Shown: piece by piece, positions 17,460 through 25,877 of the stretch | How positions within the stretch are numbered: the stretch's first letter is position 1 | Layout of the letters: each line of letters begins with the position of its first letter | Origin: Lachnospiraceae bacterium JLR.KK002 | GTDB lineage: Bacteria; Bacillota; Clostridia; Lachnospirales; Lachnospiraceae | Length of the DNA: 64,000 bases | Reading direction: 5' to 3' | Assembly: GCA_036941025.1 (NCBI GenBank) | Contig: JAYMNP010000001.1 | Location: 682,001 to 746,000 of the forward strand | Translations under genes and position numbers: made by a program | The notes under the pieces: generated by a model | Databases searched by the model: none | Seen by the model: only the letters and a program-made list of their open reading frames with translations | Told to the model about the DNA's origin: nothing

Positions 17460-17918
17460 ATGAGAAATGTAAAGGCGGCCGGGGATGCCCGACATGCAAG
17501 AACCGGAAAAGACGGTCTGATTTACAGCAAAGACGGAGTGCTGCTTGCCACAGTGGATTCCTTTGCTTCCAGCGTAACGTATAACAATGCCAAATATTCG
17601 GTTATGGGGGACGCACAGGAGCATGAGACGTCCAATACCTTTTCCGTAAGTCTCACCATGTCCCAGGTGGTGATAGAAGATGATCAGTTTATCATTGAGC
17701 TGATGGAGGCAATGGAGACTCAGATCATGCCGGTGTGGGGATTCAAAGGGACTCTGATGGGAAGAAATGGCTCTACGGAGACCGTGGTATATGATGAATG
17801 TATTCCTTCCGGCCAGATTGATATTCAGAATCTTACTGTGGGGGATGTTATCAAGCGGAACTGGAACCTGTTTGTAAACCGTCCGCCTGCCCTTCAGCAG
17901 CAGCTTACGGTTGTATAA
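17460..17918 (+). CDS. tail tube protein (XkdM/DUF2001-like)
   Basis: Inner tube protein of the contractile tail, 152 residues from the ATG at 17460; the frame also allows an upstream ATG at 17448 inside the IS110 end. The beta-rich sequence (VLLATVDSFASSVTYNNAKY; TFSVSLTMSQVVIEDDQFI; NLTVGDVIKRNWNLFVNRPP) fits XkdM-type tube proteins. The natural ribosome site (AGGAGGT at 15782-15788) is now 1.65 kb away because IS110 sits between it and the ATG; AAAGGA at 17443-17448, in the element, may replace it. The coding part looks intact. Confidence 0.8.
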   Translation: MRNVKAAGDARHARTGKDGLIYSKDGVLLATVDSFASSVTYNNAKYSVMGDAQEHETSNTFSVSLTMSQVVIEDDQFIIELMEAMETQIMPVWGFKGTLMGRNGSTETVVYDECIPSGQIDIQNLTVGDVIKRNWNLFVNRPPALQQQLTVV

Positions 17919-17960
17919 GAAGAAACAGGAAAACTTTTCAGTTAAACAGGAGGAAATAAG

Positions 17961-18539
17961 ATGGAACAGAGCAAATTTATACCAGGAGTAACCACGGAAG
18001 AAAGCGGCGTTGTCATGAATATGGAATCTGCAGAGGAAGCAGTAAGAGAAGTGGATTTTACAGAGGATGAGGATTTGGAAATGATAAGGGGCAATGAAGA
18101 AGATTTTATTCAGGGCCTGATTCACGCCGCCGGGTATGCACAGACAGAAAAACAGAAACTTGAGATTATCCGGGACGGAAAACTGTTTTTTGCATTCCAT
18201 ATCCGGCCTTTATCGGAAGATGAATATGAAAGATGCAAGAAGAAAAATACCAGATTTGTCCGCAATAAAAGACTGGGCATGAAAGTGCCGGAAGAAACGA
18301 ATGCCGTAAGATACCGGGCTTCTCTGATTTATCAGGCAACCGTTATGGAGGACAGGGAAAAACTCTGGGATAACCGGAAGGTATGGGAATCCTTAAAATC
18401 CATGGGACTGCCTGTGATGAACGGGCTTGACGTTATTGAATATTCGTTAAAGGCAGGAGAAAAAGACCGGGTGCTGGAAGCTATAGACAGCTTAAGCGGT
18501 TATGCGGATACGAATCTGGAGGAAGTGGCAAAAAACTGA
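17961..18539 (+). CDS. tail assembly chaperone (XkdN-like)
   Basis: A 192-residue helical, acidic protein between tube and tape measure, the position of the tail assembly chaperone. The C-terminal region VWESLKSMGLPVMNGLDVIE resembles XkdN-type proteins. GGAGG lies 9-10 bases before the ATG. It ends GCA AAA AAC TGA; A AAA AAC at 18530-18536 is a perfect -1 slippery heptamer in the right phase, immediately before the stop, as expected for chaperones that make a longer frameshifted form. The extension that looks coding lies in another frame (see 18544-18699). Confidence 0.8.
   Translation: MEQSKFIPGVTTEESGVVMNMESAEEAVREVDFTEDEDLEMIRGNEEDFIQGLIHAAGYAQTEKQKLEIIRDGKLFFAFHIRPLSEDEYERCKKKNTRFVRNKRLGMKVPEETNAVRYRASLIYQATVMEDREKLWDNRKVWESLKSMGLPVMNGLDVIEYSLKAGEKDRVLEAIDSLSGYADTNLEEVAKN
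18530..18536 (+). promoter_or_regulatory. -1 frameshift slippery site A AAA AAC
   Basis: The heptamer fits X XXY YYZ exactly in the chaperone's reading frame and is followed directly by TGA. Programmed frameshifting at this point is conserved in tail chaperone genes of many phages and in PBSX-like modules. A -1 slip here adds only 19 codons before a stop at 18593. Confidence 0.6.
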
Positions 18540-18543
18540 TTGA

Positions 18544-18699
18544 GGCCGGGGCAAAGCCTGCCTGCTCCATCATATCTTCCAGAAAACCGGCATAACGCCG
18601 GATGAATTCTACAGAAAAAGCAGGGGCGTACAGAAATTCCTGCTGGCTTCCATGCAGATAGCCTTGCGTCCCCCGGAAAGGAGTGAAGAAGATGGCTGA
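18544..18699 (+). pseudogene. chaperone frameshift extension, out of phase
   Basis: A 51-codon open frame with strong coding character, containing CLLHHIFQKTGITPDEFYR and SRGVQKFLLASMQIAL. This is the kind of sequence that forms the C-terminal extension of tail assembly chaperones. It runs 8 bp into the tape measure gene. It has no early start codon and begins after an in-frame TGA (18541-18543). It is in the +1/-2 frame relative to the chaperone, so the single -1 slip at 18530-18536 does not reach it. A net 2-bp change, for example in GGGG at 18548-18551, would put it in phase; hence it is probably broken here. Confidence 0.55.
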
Positions 18700-21600
18700 A
18701 ACAATACGGATTGAAGTTGCCATAGATTCCCTGAATGAAACCGAAGCGGCACTTTCAGGAGTTATCCGTAATTTTGCAGGCGTGGGAACTGCGGCAAGGC
18801 AGGCGGGGGCTGCATCTGAGGAAGCCGGGGATAAGGTATCAAAATTTGACCGTTTTGCGGAAAAGATTCAGAAAAACCTGTCCGGATGGATGAAGGAAAA
18901 ATACGAGTTCGTGCTGAAAGCTGCGGATTTTGTGACAGCTCCGGTGAAGGGAATCGTGAATCTTCTGAAAGATCCGGTGCTTCAGGTCGGTGAGGTATTT
19001 GATGTGAGTTTTGAGCTGGCGGATACAATTGATGCCTTCCGCGGATTTGAGGCTGCCATGTCCCAGGTGGAAGTCGTAAGCGGCGCTGCTGCTTCTGACA
19101 TGGGCAGACTGACAGATAAGGCAAGGGAACTGGGGGCAACCACAAAATTTACTGCGGCAGAATCGGCAGAAGCCCTTCAGGCTATGGCCATGTCCGGATG
19201 GGAAGCAGGGGATATGCTGGATGCCATGGAAGGAATTTTCAACCTGGCGGCAGCCTCCGGAGCAGACCTTGCCCAGACCTCTGATATTGTGGCGGATGTT
19301 CTGTCTGATTTCGGGATGAAAGCCGGTGAAGCAGGGCATTTTGCCGATGTGCTGGCAGCAGCGTCCTCCCAGTCCGGTACGAATGTAGCACTGCTGACGG
19401 AAACCTTTCAGACTGTCGGAGCCATGGCCGGTATGCTGGGCTACTCCATGGAGGATGTGGCTCTTGCCGCCGGGCTGATGGCCGGCGCCCAAAGCAGCGG
19501 CGCCAGATCCGGCGCTGCCCTGAATGCCATCTTCACCAGGCTTTCCACCAATGTAGACGGCGCGGCAGACGCTCTGAACGGCCTTGGAATTGCATATTTC
19601 AAGGCGGACGGGTCAGCCAGGGGATTTGGGAATATGATACAGGAACTTCGTACTGCTACCGCAGGTTATACCCAGGAGCAGAAAGCAAATCTTGCAAATA
19701 CGATAGCCGGTGCGGATGCCCAGAAGGAATTTCTGGCAATCCTGGACGCCACGGCAGAAGATTATGAGAATCTGTCATCTGCGGTCAACCATGCGGATGG
19801 CGCGGCCGGCGAGGCGGCAGAAAGCATGATGGATAACCTGGATGGCTCCATTACGCTCCTTCAGGGTGCGGTGGATGAGGTGAAACTGTCCTTTGGGGAA
19901 AGGATTGCGCCTTATGTCCGGGGAGTTGCGGAATGGCTGACAGACGCCATGCCCATGGTGGAGGAAGCGCTGGAGAGTCTGATGGATTTTGTGGACAGAC
20001 AGGTGGACGCCGCCCGGCGTAAGCTGGATGAAATTGTAGAGTCAGAGGAGTGGAAAGATGCGGATTTCTTCGGGAAAGCGAAAATCCTGTGGGATGATAT
20101 TATCATAGAGCCATTCAGTGACTGGTGGAGTTCCGCCGGAAAAGCAAAAGTTGCGGAGATTGCCGGGGATATTGGAGCTGGCCTTGGAACCGGACTGAAA
20201 ACAGGTGTTATGGCGCTTTTGGGTATTGATTTGTCCGGAACTCTGGATGAAGGGGCAAGTATCGGTGCTTCCTTTGCCAGGGGATTTTCAGAAGGTTTTG
20301 ATGTAAGCGCCATTACCTCGAAGCTGGGGGAGGCGTTTCAGAACCTGCTTTCCAGTGCAGGGAAATTACTGCCAGGCGGAGAAGCCGCAGATTTGTCTTC
20401 CCTCTTTTCTGCCGCCCTGCTGATGAAGATGGCCGGGCCGTTGATTGGCGCAGGGAAGATGTTGGCCGGAAGTTCTGTCGGGAAGTCGATAGCCAGTTCC
20501 CTTATGGGGTCAACCGGAAATGCAATGGTCAGGGGTTCAGGGATTATGGGACTTCTGGCGAATGCAGGGTATGGACTGTCGGGAGGCAGCAGTACGGCAG
20601 GGATGTATTTTGGCGATATGGCAGGAGCAATGTCTGGCGGTTCCGCTGCGCTTCTTGGCGCCGGCGCCACAGCCGGCGCTATTGCCGGAGGAGCCTCCGT
20701 TGTCAGCGGAGGAATAGATTTTTATAAGGCCTATAAGTCTGAAAATGAAGAAGAAGCGGCGGCATACGGGGAATCCGGTGCCTGGAAGATAGCGGGAGCC
20801 GGAACAGGCGCCCTGGCAGGAGCCTCTATTGGAGCAATGTTTGGTGGAGTTATGGCGGTGCCTGGAGCTTTAATTGGAGCAGGCATCGGCGGTATTGCCG
20901 GCTGGATAAAAGGAAACAAAGTCAAAGAAGAATATCAGGAGCATGTGGAAGAAATGGAGCGTGAGGCCGAGAAGGCCCGGAAAGTCTTTGAAGCCACAGG
21001 CTTTGATATGGAAGATGTGAAATTCAAAAGCGAAGCCCTGCAGAAAGCCATGGAAGATACGGAGGTCACCACAGAGCAGCTTGCACAGTACTTTCAGGAA
21101 TCCTGTGCGCAGGTTATGAAGGAGGCTTTCGGGGATATGAAACTGTCCCTTACGGAAGTGAAGGAACTGGCGGAAGCTCTTACTTTTGGCAGTATGGCCG
21201 AAGGGCTGGAAGAATTTTCTGCCGCAGCGGAGGCTGCAGGGGAATCTTTTGCTTCTCTGGAACATGTAAAGTCCGCACTTGCAAAACAGAACTGGAACGT
21301 CAGTCTGGGCCTGGAACTGTCTGTGGAAGACAGGGAAGGGTATCAGGCAGCCATTGACAGTTATATTACTTCCGTCAGGGATTACTTAAAAGACAGCCAT
21401 TATGAGGCGGCAGTGGCCCTGCAGCTTCTGACCGGAGGGACTGACACAAAAGGGCTGGATGATATGTATGCAGGGTATGAGACACAGGTAAATGAACTGC
21501 AGGAGGAAATGCAAAGGGTTCTGTCAGAATCATTGTCCGATGGAGTCATTTCCACAGAAGATAAAATTACTGTAAAAATTGGCGGTGTGGAAGTGGAAAT

Positions 21601-23005
21601 GAGTGAAGCAGATGCTCTTACAGAACTTCAGGAGCAGATTGCAGGTATCACAGACAAGGTATCTCAGGCGGAAGAAAATGCAGGGTTTGAAAGTCTGAAA
21701 ATCAAATATGGAGGGGCTGGCCTGAGTGAAGATTCTTTCGCTCAGCTCCAGACAGAACTGCAGGCCAATGGGGCTCAGTTCCAGCAGAATTACGATGAGG
21801 CTTTACAGGTGTCTTTAAGAAATCTTGACCTGGCGAGGCAGGAAGGAACAATTTGTCCGGAAGAGTATGACAGCCTCTACCAGCAGATAAAAGAAGGATA
21901 TAACAGCCAGATAGAAGCGCTGACAGCCCGGATGGAAGAATTTCAGCTTGATACCATTGCATCCGCATTCCCGAAGGAGCTTGACGGAATACTGCCGGAT
22001 CTGGAAGGCAGCATGACGGAAAAACTGACGCAGGCCATGGAACATGCGCTGGCGGTAAAGCCGGATGTTTCTGAATGGAATGATTCTTTTATTGCTGAAA
22101 TGTTTAATCTGGAAGAAATGGAAGGAGAAGTGCGGGGAGATCTGGAGCAGTTGCTGAAATCGACTGCAGTTACCATTCCTCGAAGCTATATATCGGCTCT
22201 GCGGGAGGACCTGCCTGCAACCGATCCGTCCATGGAAGAAGAGACGAATTCTGAGGATGGAATGGATGTGTTCAGTAAGCGAGGAAATTTACATGGGGCT
22301 GCAATGGTTAAAGGGATTCAGGAAGGAATTGAGGCAGGGAAACTACACATTCGCAGTTCTGCAGAGAATACGGTGAGGGACGCATTAAGCTCACCATTTG
22401 CTGTAATGGCAAAGATTAATATTGCGCCGAGTTTTAGTATGACTGCCGGTACGGGTATTGGAGCTTCCCTTGCATCACTATTTTCAGAAGAAGGGAGCGG
22501 TTCCAAAAGCGGCAGCGGCGGAGGAGGCGGCGGAAAGCCGGCAAATCATGGGGGCGGAAATCCTGTCACCGCCGGTCCAAAGCCTGAAAGGCTGGCACCG
22601 GGAAGCCATGGACCATACGCTGCCCCTGCCAGTCCGAGTTACAAAGGCAGTGCACTGGAACTGTATGGACAGGACAGGCAGGCTTCTGGTTTCGCTTCGT
22701 ATACAGGCAGCGGATTTACAGGATATGCCATGCCGGTTCCGGATGGAAATGAAGAAGATACAGAAGAAATATGGGACAGCGGAGAACCCCTTCCCGGCGG
22801 CCAGAGCAGTATGACAGGGATTCAGGTATCGGTGGATGTTGCCATGTCTCCGGAATTTCACATCTCCGGCAGCGGAGGGCAGCAGGATGGAGATATGTTA
22901 CAGAACATCCGGCAGCATCTGCGGGAACTGGCAGATGAAGTCGGCGGAGAAATTGCAGAGAGGCTGTCAGAAGTATTTGGAAACATGCCTCTGAAAGGAC
23001 AGTGA
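18692..23005 (+). CDS. tail tape measure protein
   Basis: The longest gene of the island (1438 residues from ATG 18692, which follows GGAAAGGAG; a GTG at 18683 lies too close to that site). It sets tail length. The TP901-type core lies at about residues 120-400 (RELGATTKFTAAESAEALQA; AMSGWEAGDMLDAMEGIF; SSQSGTNVALLTETFQTVG). A long Gly/Ala-rich hydrophobic region with possible membrane segments follows (about 560-760), then helical coiled segments, and a Gly/Ser-rich region near residue 1270. The frame is intact. By the roughly 0.15 nm per residue rule for tape measures, a tail near 200 nm would be expected. Confidence 0.92.
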   Translation: MAETIRIEVAIDSLNETEAALSGVIRNFAGVGTAARQAGAASEEAGDKVSKFDRFAEKIQKNLSGWMKEKYEFVLKAADFVTAPVKGIVNLLKDPVLQVGEVFDVSFELADTIDAFRGFEAAMSQVEVVSGAAASDMGRLTDKARELGATTKFTAAESAEALQAMAMSGWEAGDMLDAMEGIFNLAAASGADLAQTSDIVADVLSDFGMKAGEAGHFADVLAAASSQSGTNVALLTETFQTVGAMAGMLGYSMEDVALAAGLMAGAQSSGARSGAALNAIFTRLSTNVDGAADALNGLGIAYFKADGSARGFGNMIQELRTATAGYTQEQKANLANTIAGADAQKEFLAILDATAEDYENLSSAVNHADGAAGEAAESMMDNLDGSITLLQGAVDEVKLSFGERIAPYVRGVAEWLTDAMPMVEEALESLMDFVDRQVDAARRKLDEIVESEEWKDADFFGKAKILWDDIIIEPFSDWWSSAGKAKVAEIAGDIGAGLGTGLKTGVMALLGIDLSGTLDEGASIGASFARGFSEGFDVSAITSKLGEAFQNLLSSAGKLLPGGEAADLSSLFSAALLMKMAGPLIGAGKMLAGSSVGKSIASSLMGSTGNAMVRGSGIMGLLANAGYGLSGGSSTAGMYFGDMAGAMSGGSAALLGAGATAGAIAGGASVVSGGIDFYKAYKSENEEEAAAYGESGAWKIAGAGTGALAGASIGAMFGGVMAVPGALIGAGIGGIAGWIKGNKVKEEYQEHVEEMEREAEKARKVFEATGFDMEDVKFKSEALQKAMEDTEVTTEQLAQYFQESCAQVMKEAFGDMKLSLTEVKELAEALTFGSMAEGLEEFSAAAEAAGESFASLEHVKSALAKQNWNVSLGLELSVEDREGYQAAIDSYITSVRDYLKDSHYEAAVALQLLTGGTDTKGLDDMYAGYETQVNELQEEMQRVLSESLSDGVISTEDKITVKIGGVEVEMSEADALTELQEQIAGITDKVSQAEENAGFESLKIKYGGAGLSEDSFAQLQTELQANGAQFQQNYDEALQVSLRNLDLARQEGTICPEEYDSLYQQIKEGYNSQIEALTARMEEFQLDTIASAFPKELDGILPDLEGSMTEKLTQAMEHALAVKPDVSEWNDSFIAEMFNLEEMEGEVRGDLEQLLKSTAVTIPRSYISALREDLPATDPSMEEETNSEDGMDVFSKRGNLHGAAMVKGIQEGIEAGKLHIRSSAENTVRDALSSPFAVMAKINIAPSFSMTAGTGIGASLASLFSEEGSGSKSGSGGGGGGKPANHGGGNPVTAGPKPERLAPGSHGPYAAPASPSYKGSALELYGQDRQASGFASYTGSGFTGYAMPVPDGNEEDTEEIWDSGEPLPGGQSSMTGIQVSVDVAMSPEFHISGSGGQQDGDMLQNIRQHLRELADEVGGEIAERLSEVFGNMPLKGQ

Positions 23006-23010
23006 TATGA

Positions 23011-23799
23011 ATGGGAAGTGAGCAGAATGCGGGGAAAAAGAAGAACCATTCTTCCGTTTCCATGTTGTCGGATAAAATTCCGGCCAGAAAGAAAGCCGGC
23101 GGTATCAGTATCAGACTGGTGACCGTCGGAAAGAAAAAGAAAAAATTCACCTTCCCTTCCCTGCCGGAAAAAATAACATGTAAAAGCGCGGCGAAATACC
23201 AGAGTTTTGACCTCCTCTCCCAGGGTACTGTGAAGGTGCCCAAAGGTACGGATGTGAAAGAAATATCATGGGAAGGGGAGTTTTTTGGAAAAACAAAGAA
23301 AAAAGAAGCCATTGTAAAGAAATCTGCCTGGAAGAAACCTTCGGACTGCGTGAAAACACTGGAAAATTATATGAAAAAAGGGACCGTCCTGAACCTGATT
23401 GTCACGGGAACTTTTATAAACATGGATGTGACCATTTCCTCTTTCCAGACGGTGGCCTACGGGGCTTACGGGAATATCCGCTACACCATATCCTTTGTGG
23501 AAAAAAAGCCGCTGAAAATATACACCACAAAGGAAAAAAAGAAAACGAGGAAGAAAAAAACGAAACCCAGGAACGAGGCGGAGCAGGTACAGGAAACAGC
23601 AGATACTTCCTATGTGGTGAAAAGCGGCGACAGTCTCTGAAAGATTGCCCAGGCCCATTATGGATCAGGGGCGCAGTGGACCAGGATTTATGATGCAAAT
23701 GCGGGAACCATTGAAGAGGCGGCCAGACAGCACGGGAGAGCAGATTCCGACCACGGGCACTGGATTTATCCAGGCACAACCCTTACCATTCCGGCATAA
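23011..23799 (+). pseudogene. XkdP-like LysM tail protein with internal TGA
   Basis: A basic protein of 209 residues ending at TGA 23638-23640. The same frame then continues for 53 codons to TAA 23797-23799. The stop falls inside a LysM domain: residues before it are YVVKSGDSL and those after are KIAQAHYGSGAQWTRIYDAN, so the TGA replaces the Trp of the LysM consensus GDxLWxIA. The end IYPGTTLTIPA is the normal LysM close. A single TGG to TGA change explains it. XkdP-type proteins link baseplate hub and tape measure. Truncation removes nearly the whole cell-wall-binding domain. Confidence 0.85.
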
Positions 23800-23810
23800 G
23801 GAGGCAGAGG

Positions 23811-25055
23811 ATGATTAATCTTGCAAATATACAGTACCATGTGGTGGCAGAGGATGAAAAAGGAAAGCGCTATAAAATCCGGGATTATATTGAAAATCTT
23901 GGGTGGGAAGAAAACGAAAGGGAGCTTTCCGTCCGGCTGTCTTTTACGGTCCGGAATGACAAAACGTCAAAAGGGTATCTGTCGGGGATTTTAAAGCCCG
24001 GCTGCCTGATTCTGGTATCATCTGCGGATGGCGGCTCCCTGAATCAGGAAGTGGCCAGGGGTTATGTGAACACCTGGAATCCATCTCTGCAAAACAGCGG
24101 AAGGGAGCTGAAATGTGTCTGCTATGACGAGCTCTACAGTCTGCAGAAGAGCCAGGAAAACCTTTATTTCCCTTCCGGTACCGGTACAAAGTCAGCCGTT
24201 ACGGGAATCCTGAACGCCTGGGAACTGCCTTTAAGGAAGTATGAAGGGCCTGACGTGGCCCACGGAAAACTGAAATTCAATAACCGGTACCTCTCAGACA
24301 TCCTGCTGGAACTGCTGGACGACGCAGTGAAAAAAGGCGGGAAAAAGTGTATCCTGCGGGCTGCGGAGGGAAAAGCGGAAATCACTCCGCGGGGCAGCAA
24401 CCGAAATGTATATATTTTTAAGGCGGATAATATAAAATCCGTCAGCGAGAGCCATGGTATTGACAGCCTCATCACCCGCGTGACCGTAACAGGGCAGGCG
24501 GATGATGAGGGAAAAACCAGTGTGGAGGCAACACTGGATGGTCTTACCAGGTATGGAATCCGCCAGAGGATATATGTCAGGGGTTCCGATGAAACCCTGG
24601 AAGCGGCAAAATCTGCCGCTCAGGAAATCTTAAACGAAGACGGGACCATAAAAAAGGAAATCACCCTGCAGAGCCCGGATGTTCCCGTAATCCGGAAAGG
24701 GGACAGGATAGAGCTGGAAGCAGGACTGACAAAAGGAAGTTTTTATGTGAAAAGTGTCCGGCATGACGCTGATACCTGCAGCATGTCCATGGAACTGAAA
24801 AAAACGGAGCGGGAGGAAGTGAAAGGAGAAACTTCGGAAACACATAAAGACCATAATGTGGGAGACGTTGTGAATTTCCGTGGAGGGACCCACTATATTT
24901 CCTCTTATCCCGGAGCCAGAGGCTATCCGGCAGGTGCAGGGCCGGCGAAAATCACAAAAAAGAACGGTTCCGGAAAGGCGCACCCCTGGCATCTGATTCA
25001 TACGGACAGCAGCAGTAATGTGTACGGGTGGGTGGATGACGGAACGTTTGACTGA
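23811..25055 (+). CDS. baseplate hub protein (XkdQ/gpD-like)
   Basis: A 414-residue protein of the phage late-control D/XkdQ group, which forms the hub under the tube. Seen: N-terminal beta-rich barrel (LGWEENERELSVRLSFTVRN), a middle domain with ITRVTVTGQADDEGKTSVEA, and the C-terminal SH3-like end with VVNFRGGTHYISSYPGA, HPWHLIHTD and VYGWVDDGTF. GGAGG lies before the ATG, 11 bp after the LysM gene. It is intact, and placed as in PBSX between XkdP and the DUF2577 protein. Confidence 0.85.
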   Translation: MINLANIQYHVVAEDEKGKRYKIRDYIENLGWEENERELSVRLSFTVRNDKTSKGYLSGILKPGCLILVSSADGGSLNQEVARGYVNTWNPSLQNSGRELKCVCYDELYSLQKSQENLYFPSGTGTKSAVTGILNAWELPLRKYEGPDVAHGKLKFNNRYLSDILLELLDDAVKKGGKKCILRAAEGKAEITPRGSNRNVYIFKADNIKSVSESHGIDSLITRVTVTGQADDEGKTSVEATLDGLTRYGIRQRIYVRGSDETLEAAKSAAQEILNEDGTIKKEITLQSPDVPVIRKGDRIELEAGLTKGSFYVKSVRHDADTCSMSMELKKTEREEVKGETSETHKDHNVGDVVNFRGGTHYISSYPGARGYPAGAGPAKITKKNGSGKAHPWHLIHTDSSSNVYGWVDDGTFD

Positions 25056-25103
25056 GCGAGAGGATACTGTCCGGGAAACTCCGGACAGGAAAAGGAGGGA
25101 AAG

Positions 25104-25370
25104 ATGGCATTTGAAGGAAATTCCGGGATCAGCAGGCTGGCGGGTGTGATTGCCGCAAGGATGCGGGAAGAATGCAGCACTCCGCTGCAGGTGGATTTCG
25201 GAGAGGTGCTGGAAGACGGAAGCCTTGTAACCAATACATTTCCGGTTCCGGTACCCAAAGGAGAATATTCCCTGCTGGGATATCTTTCCTCCGTCAGTCC
25301 GGGGAGCAGGGTACTGGTGGCATGGGTTGCCAGCGAGGCGGTGGTCCTTGGCACCGTGAAACGTTCCTGA
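25104..25370 (+). CDS. DUF2577-type baseplate protein (XkdR-like)
   Basis: An 88-residue protein; its order in the island (between the hub and the DUF2634 gene) and the small beta-barrel pattern PVPKGEYSLLGYLSSVSPGSRVLVAW match XkdR/DUF2577 proteins. AAGGAGGG precedes the ATG. It probably decorates the hub. The last residues VVLGTVKRS form a final strand. Confident on position, moderate on family. Confidence 0.7.
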   Translation: MAFEGNSGISRLAGVIAARMREECSTPLQVDFGEVLEDGSLVTNTFPVPVPKGEYSLLGYLSSVSPGSRVLVAWVASEAVVLGTVKRS

Positions 25371-25435
25371 ATCCGTTCGGGAAGTCCATAGCCTGTTTTC
25401 TCCGGCTGTGAACTGTGATACGAGGAGGTGTGCAG

Positions 25436-25873
25436 ATGGCAGGAGCTTTATTTCCGGTATTTGAAGTGCCGGAATTTACAGAGGAAAGTGCAGAGTATGA
25501 TGTGCAGTATAAAAGAAGTGCGAAATGGGACGTACAGGCCGGGGATTTTGTCAGAGACGGGGCAAACCGTGTGACGGAGTGCAGCGGCCGGGAAGCATTT
25601 ATGGTCTGGTGTTATAAAACAGCCCGGACGGAACGGTATGCCTGTCTGGCTTATCCTTCTGAGACTGGCGTGGAAATGGAAGCCGCCATGGAGGATGATG
25701 ACGAAATGACGGTGGAATCCATGGTGGAGCGGACCATTACGGATGCACTTCTTGTAAATCCCAGGACAGAGTCCGTCCAGGATTTTGAATTTTCCTGGGA
25801 CGGGGATGAAATGCACTGCCGGTTCCGGGTGAAGGGAATGGACTGGGAAGAATTTATTACAGTTACAATATAA
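25436..25873 (+). CDS. DUF2634-type baseplate wedge protein (XkdS-like)
   Basis: A 145-residue protein from the ATG at 25436, seven bases after GAGGAGGTG; the frame extends to 25415 without a ribosome site. It carries the gp25/gpW-like pattern of DUF2634: FMVWCYKTARTERYACLAYP, VERTITDALLVNPRTESV and a C-terminal FSWDGDEMHCRFRVKGM strand pair. It is followed in the original order by baseplate J; an insertion sequence now sits 4 bp after its stop, without damaging the gene. The last codons are part of a 39-bp tandem duplication. Confidence 0.8.
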   Translation: MAGALFPVFEVPEFTEESAEYDVQYKRSAKWDVQAGDFVRDGANRVTECSGREAFMVWCYKTARTERYACLAYPSETGVEMEAAMEDDDEMTVESMVERTITDALLVNPRTESVQDFEFSWDGDEMHCRFRVKGMDWEEFITVTI

Positions 25874-25877
25874 ATCA

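Noticed and set aside
23638..23799. Selenocysteine or other recoding of the TGA in the LysM gene
   Set aside because: The position is a consensus Trp, no SECIS-like hairpin is evident just after it, and TGA is used as normal stop elsewhere.
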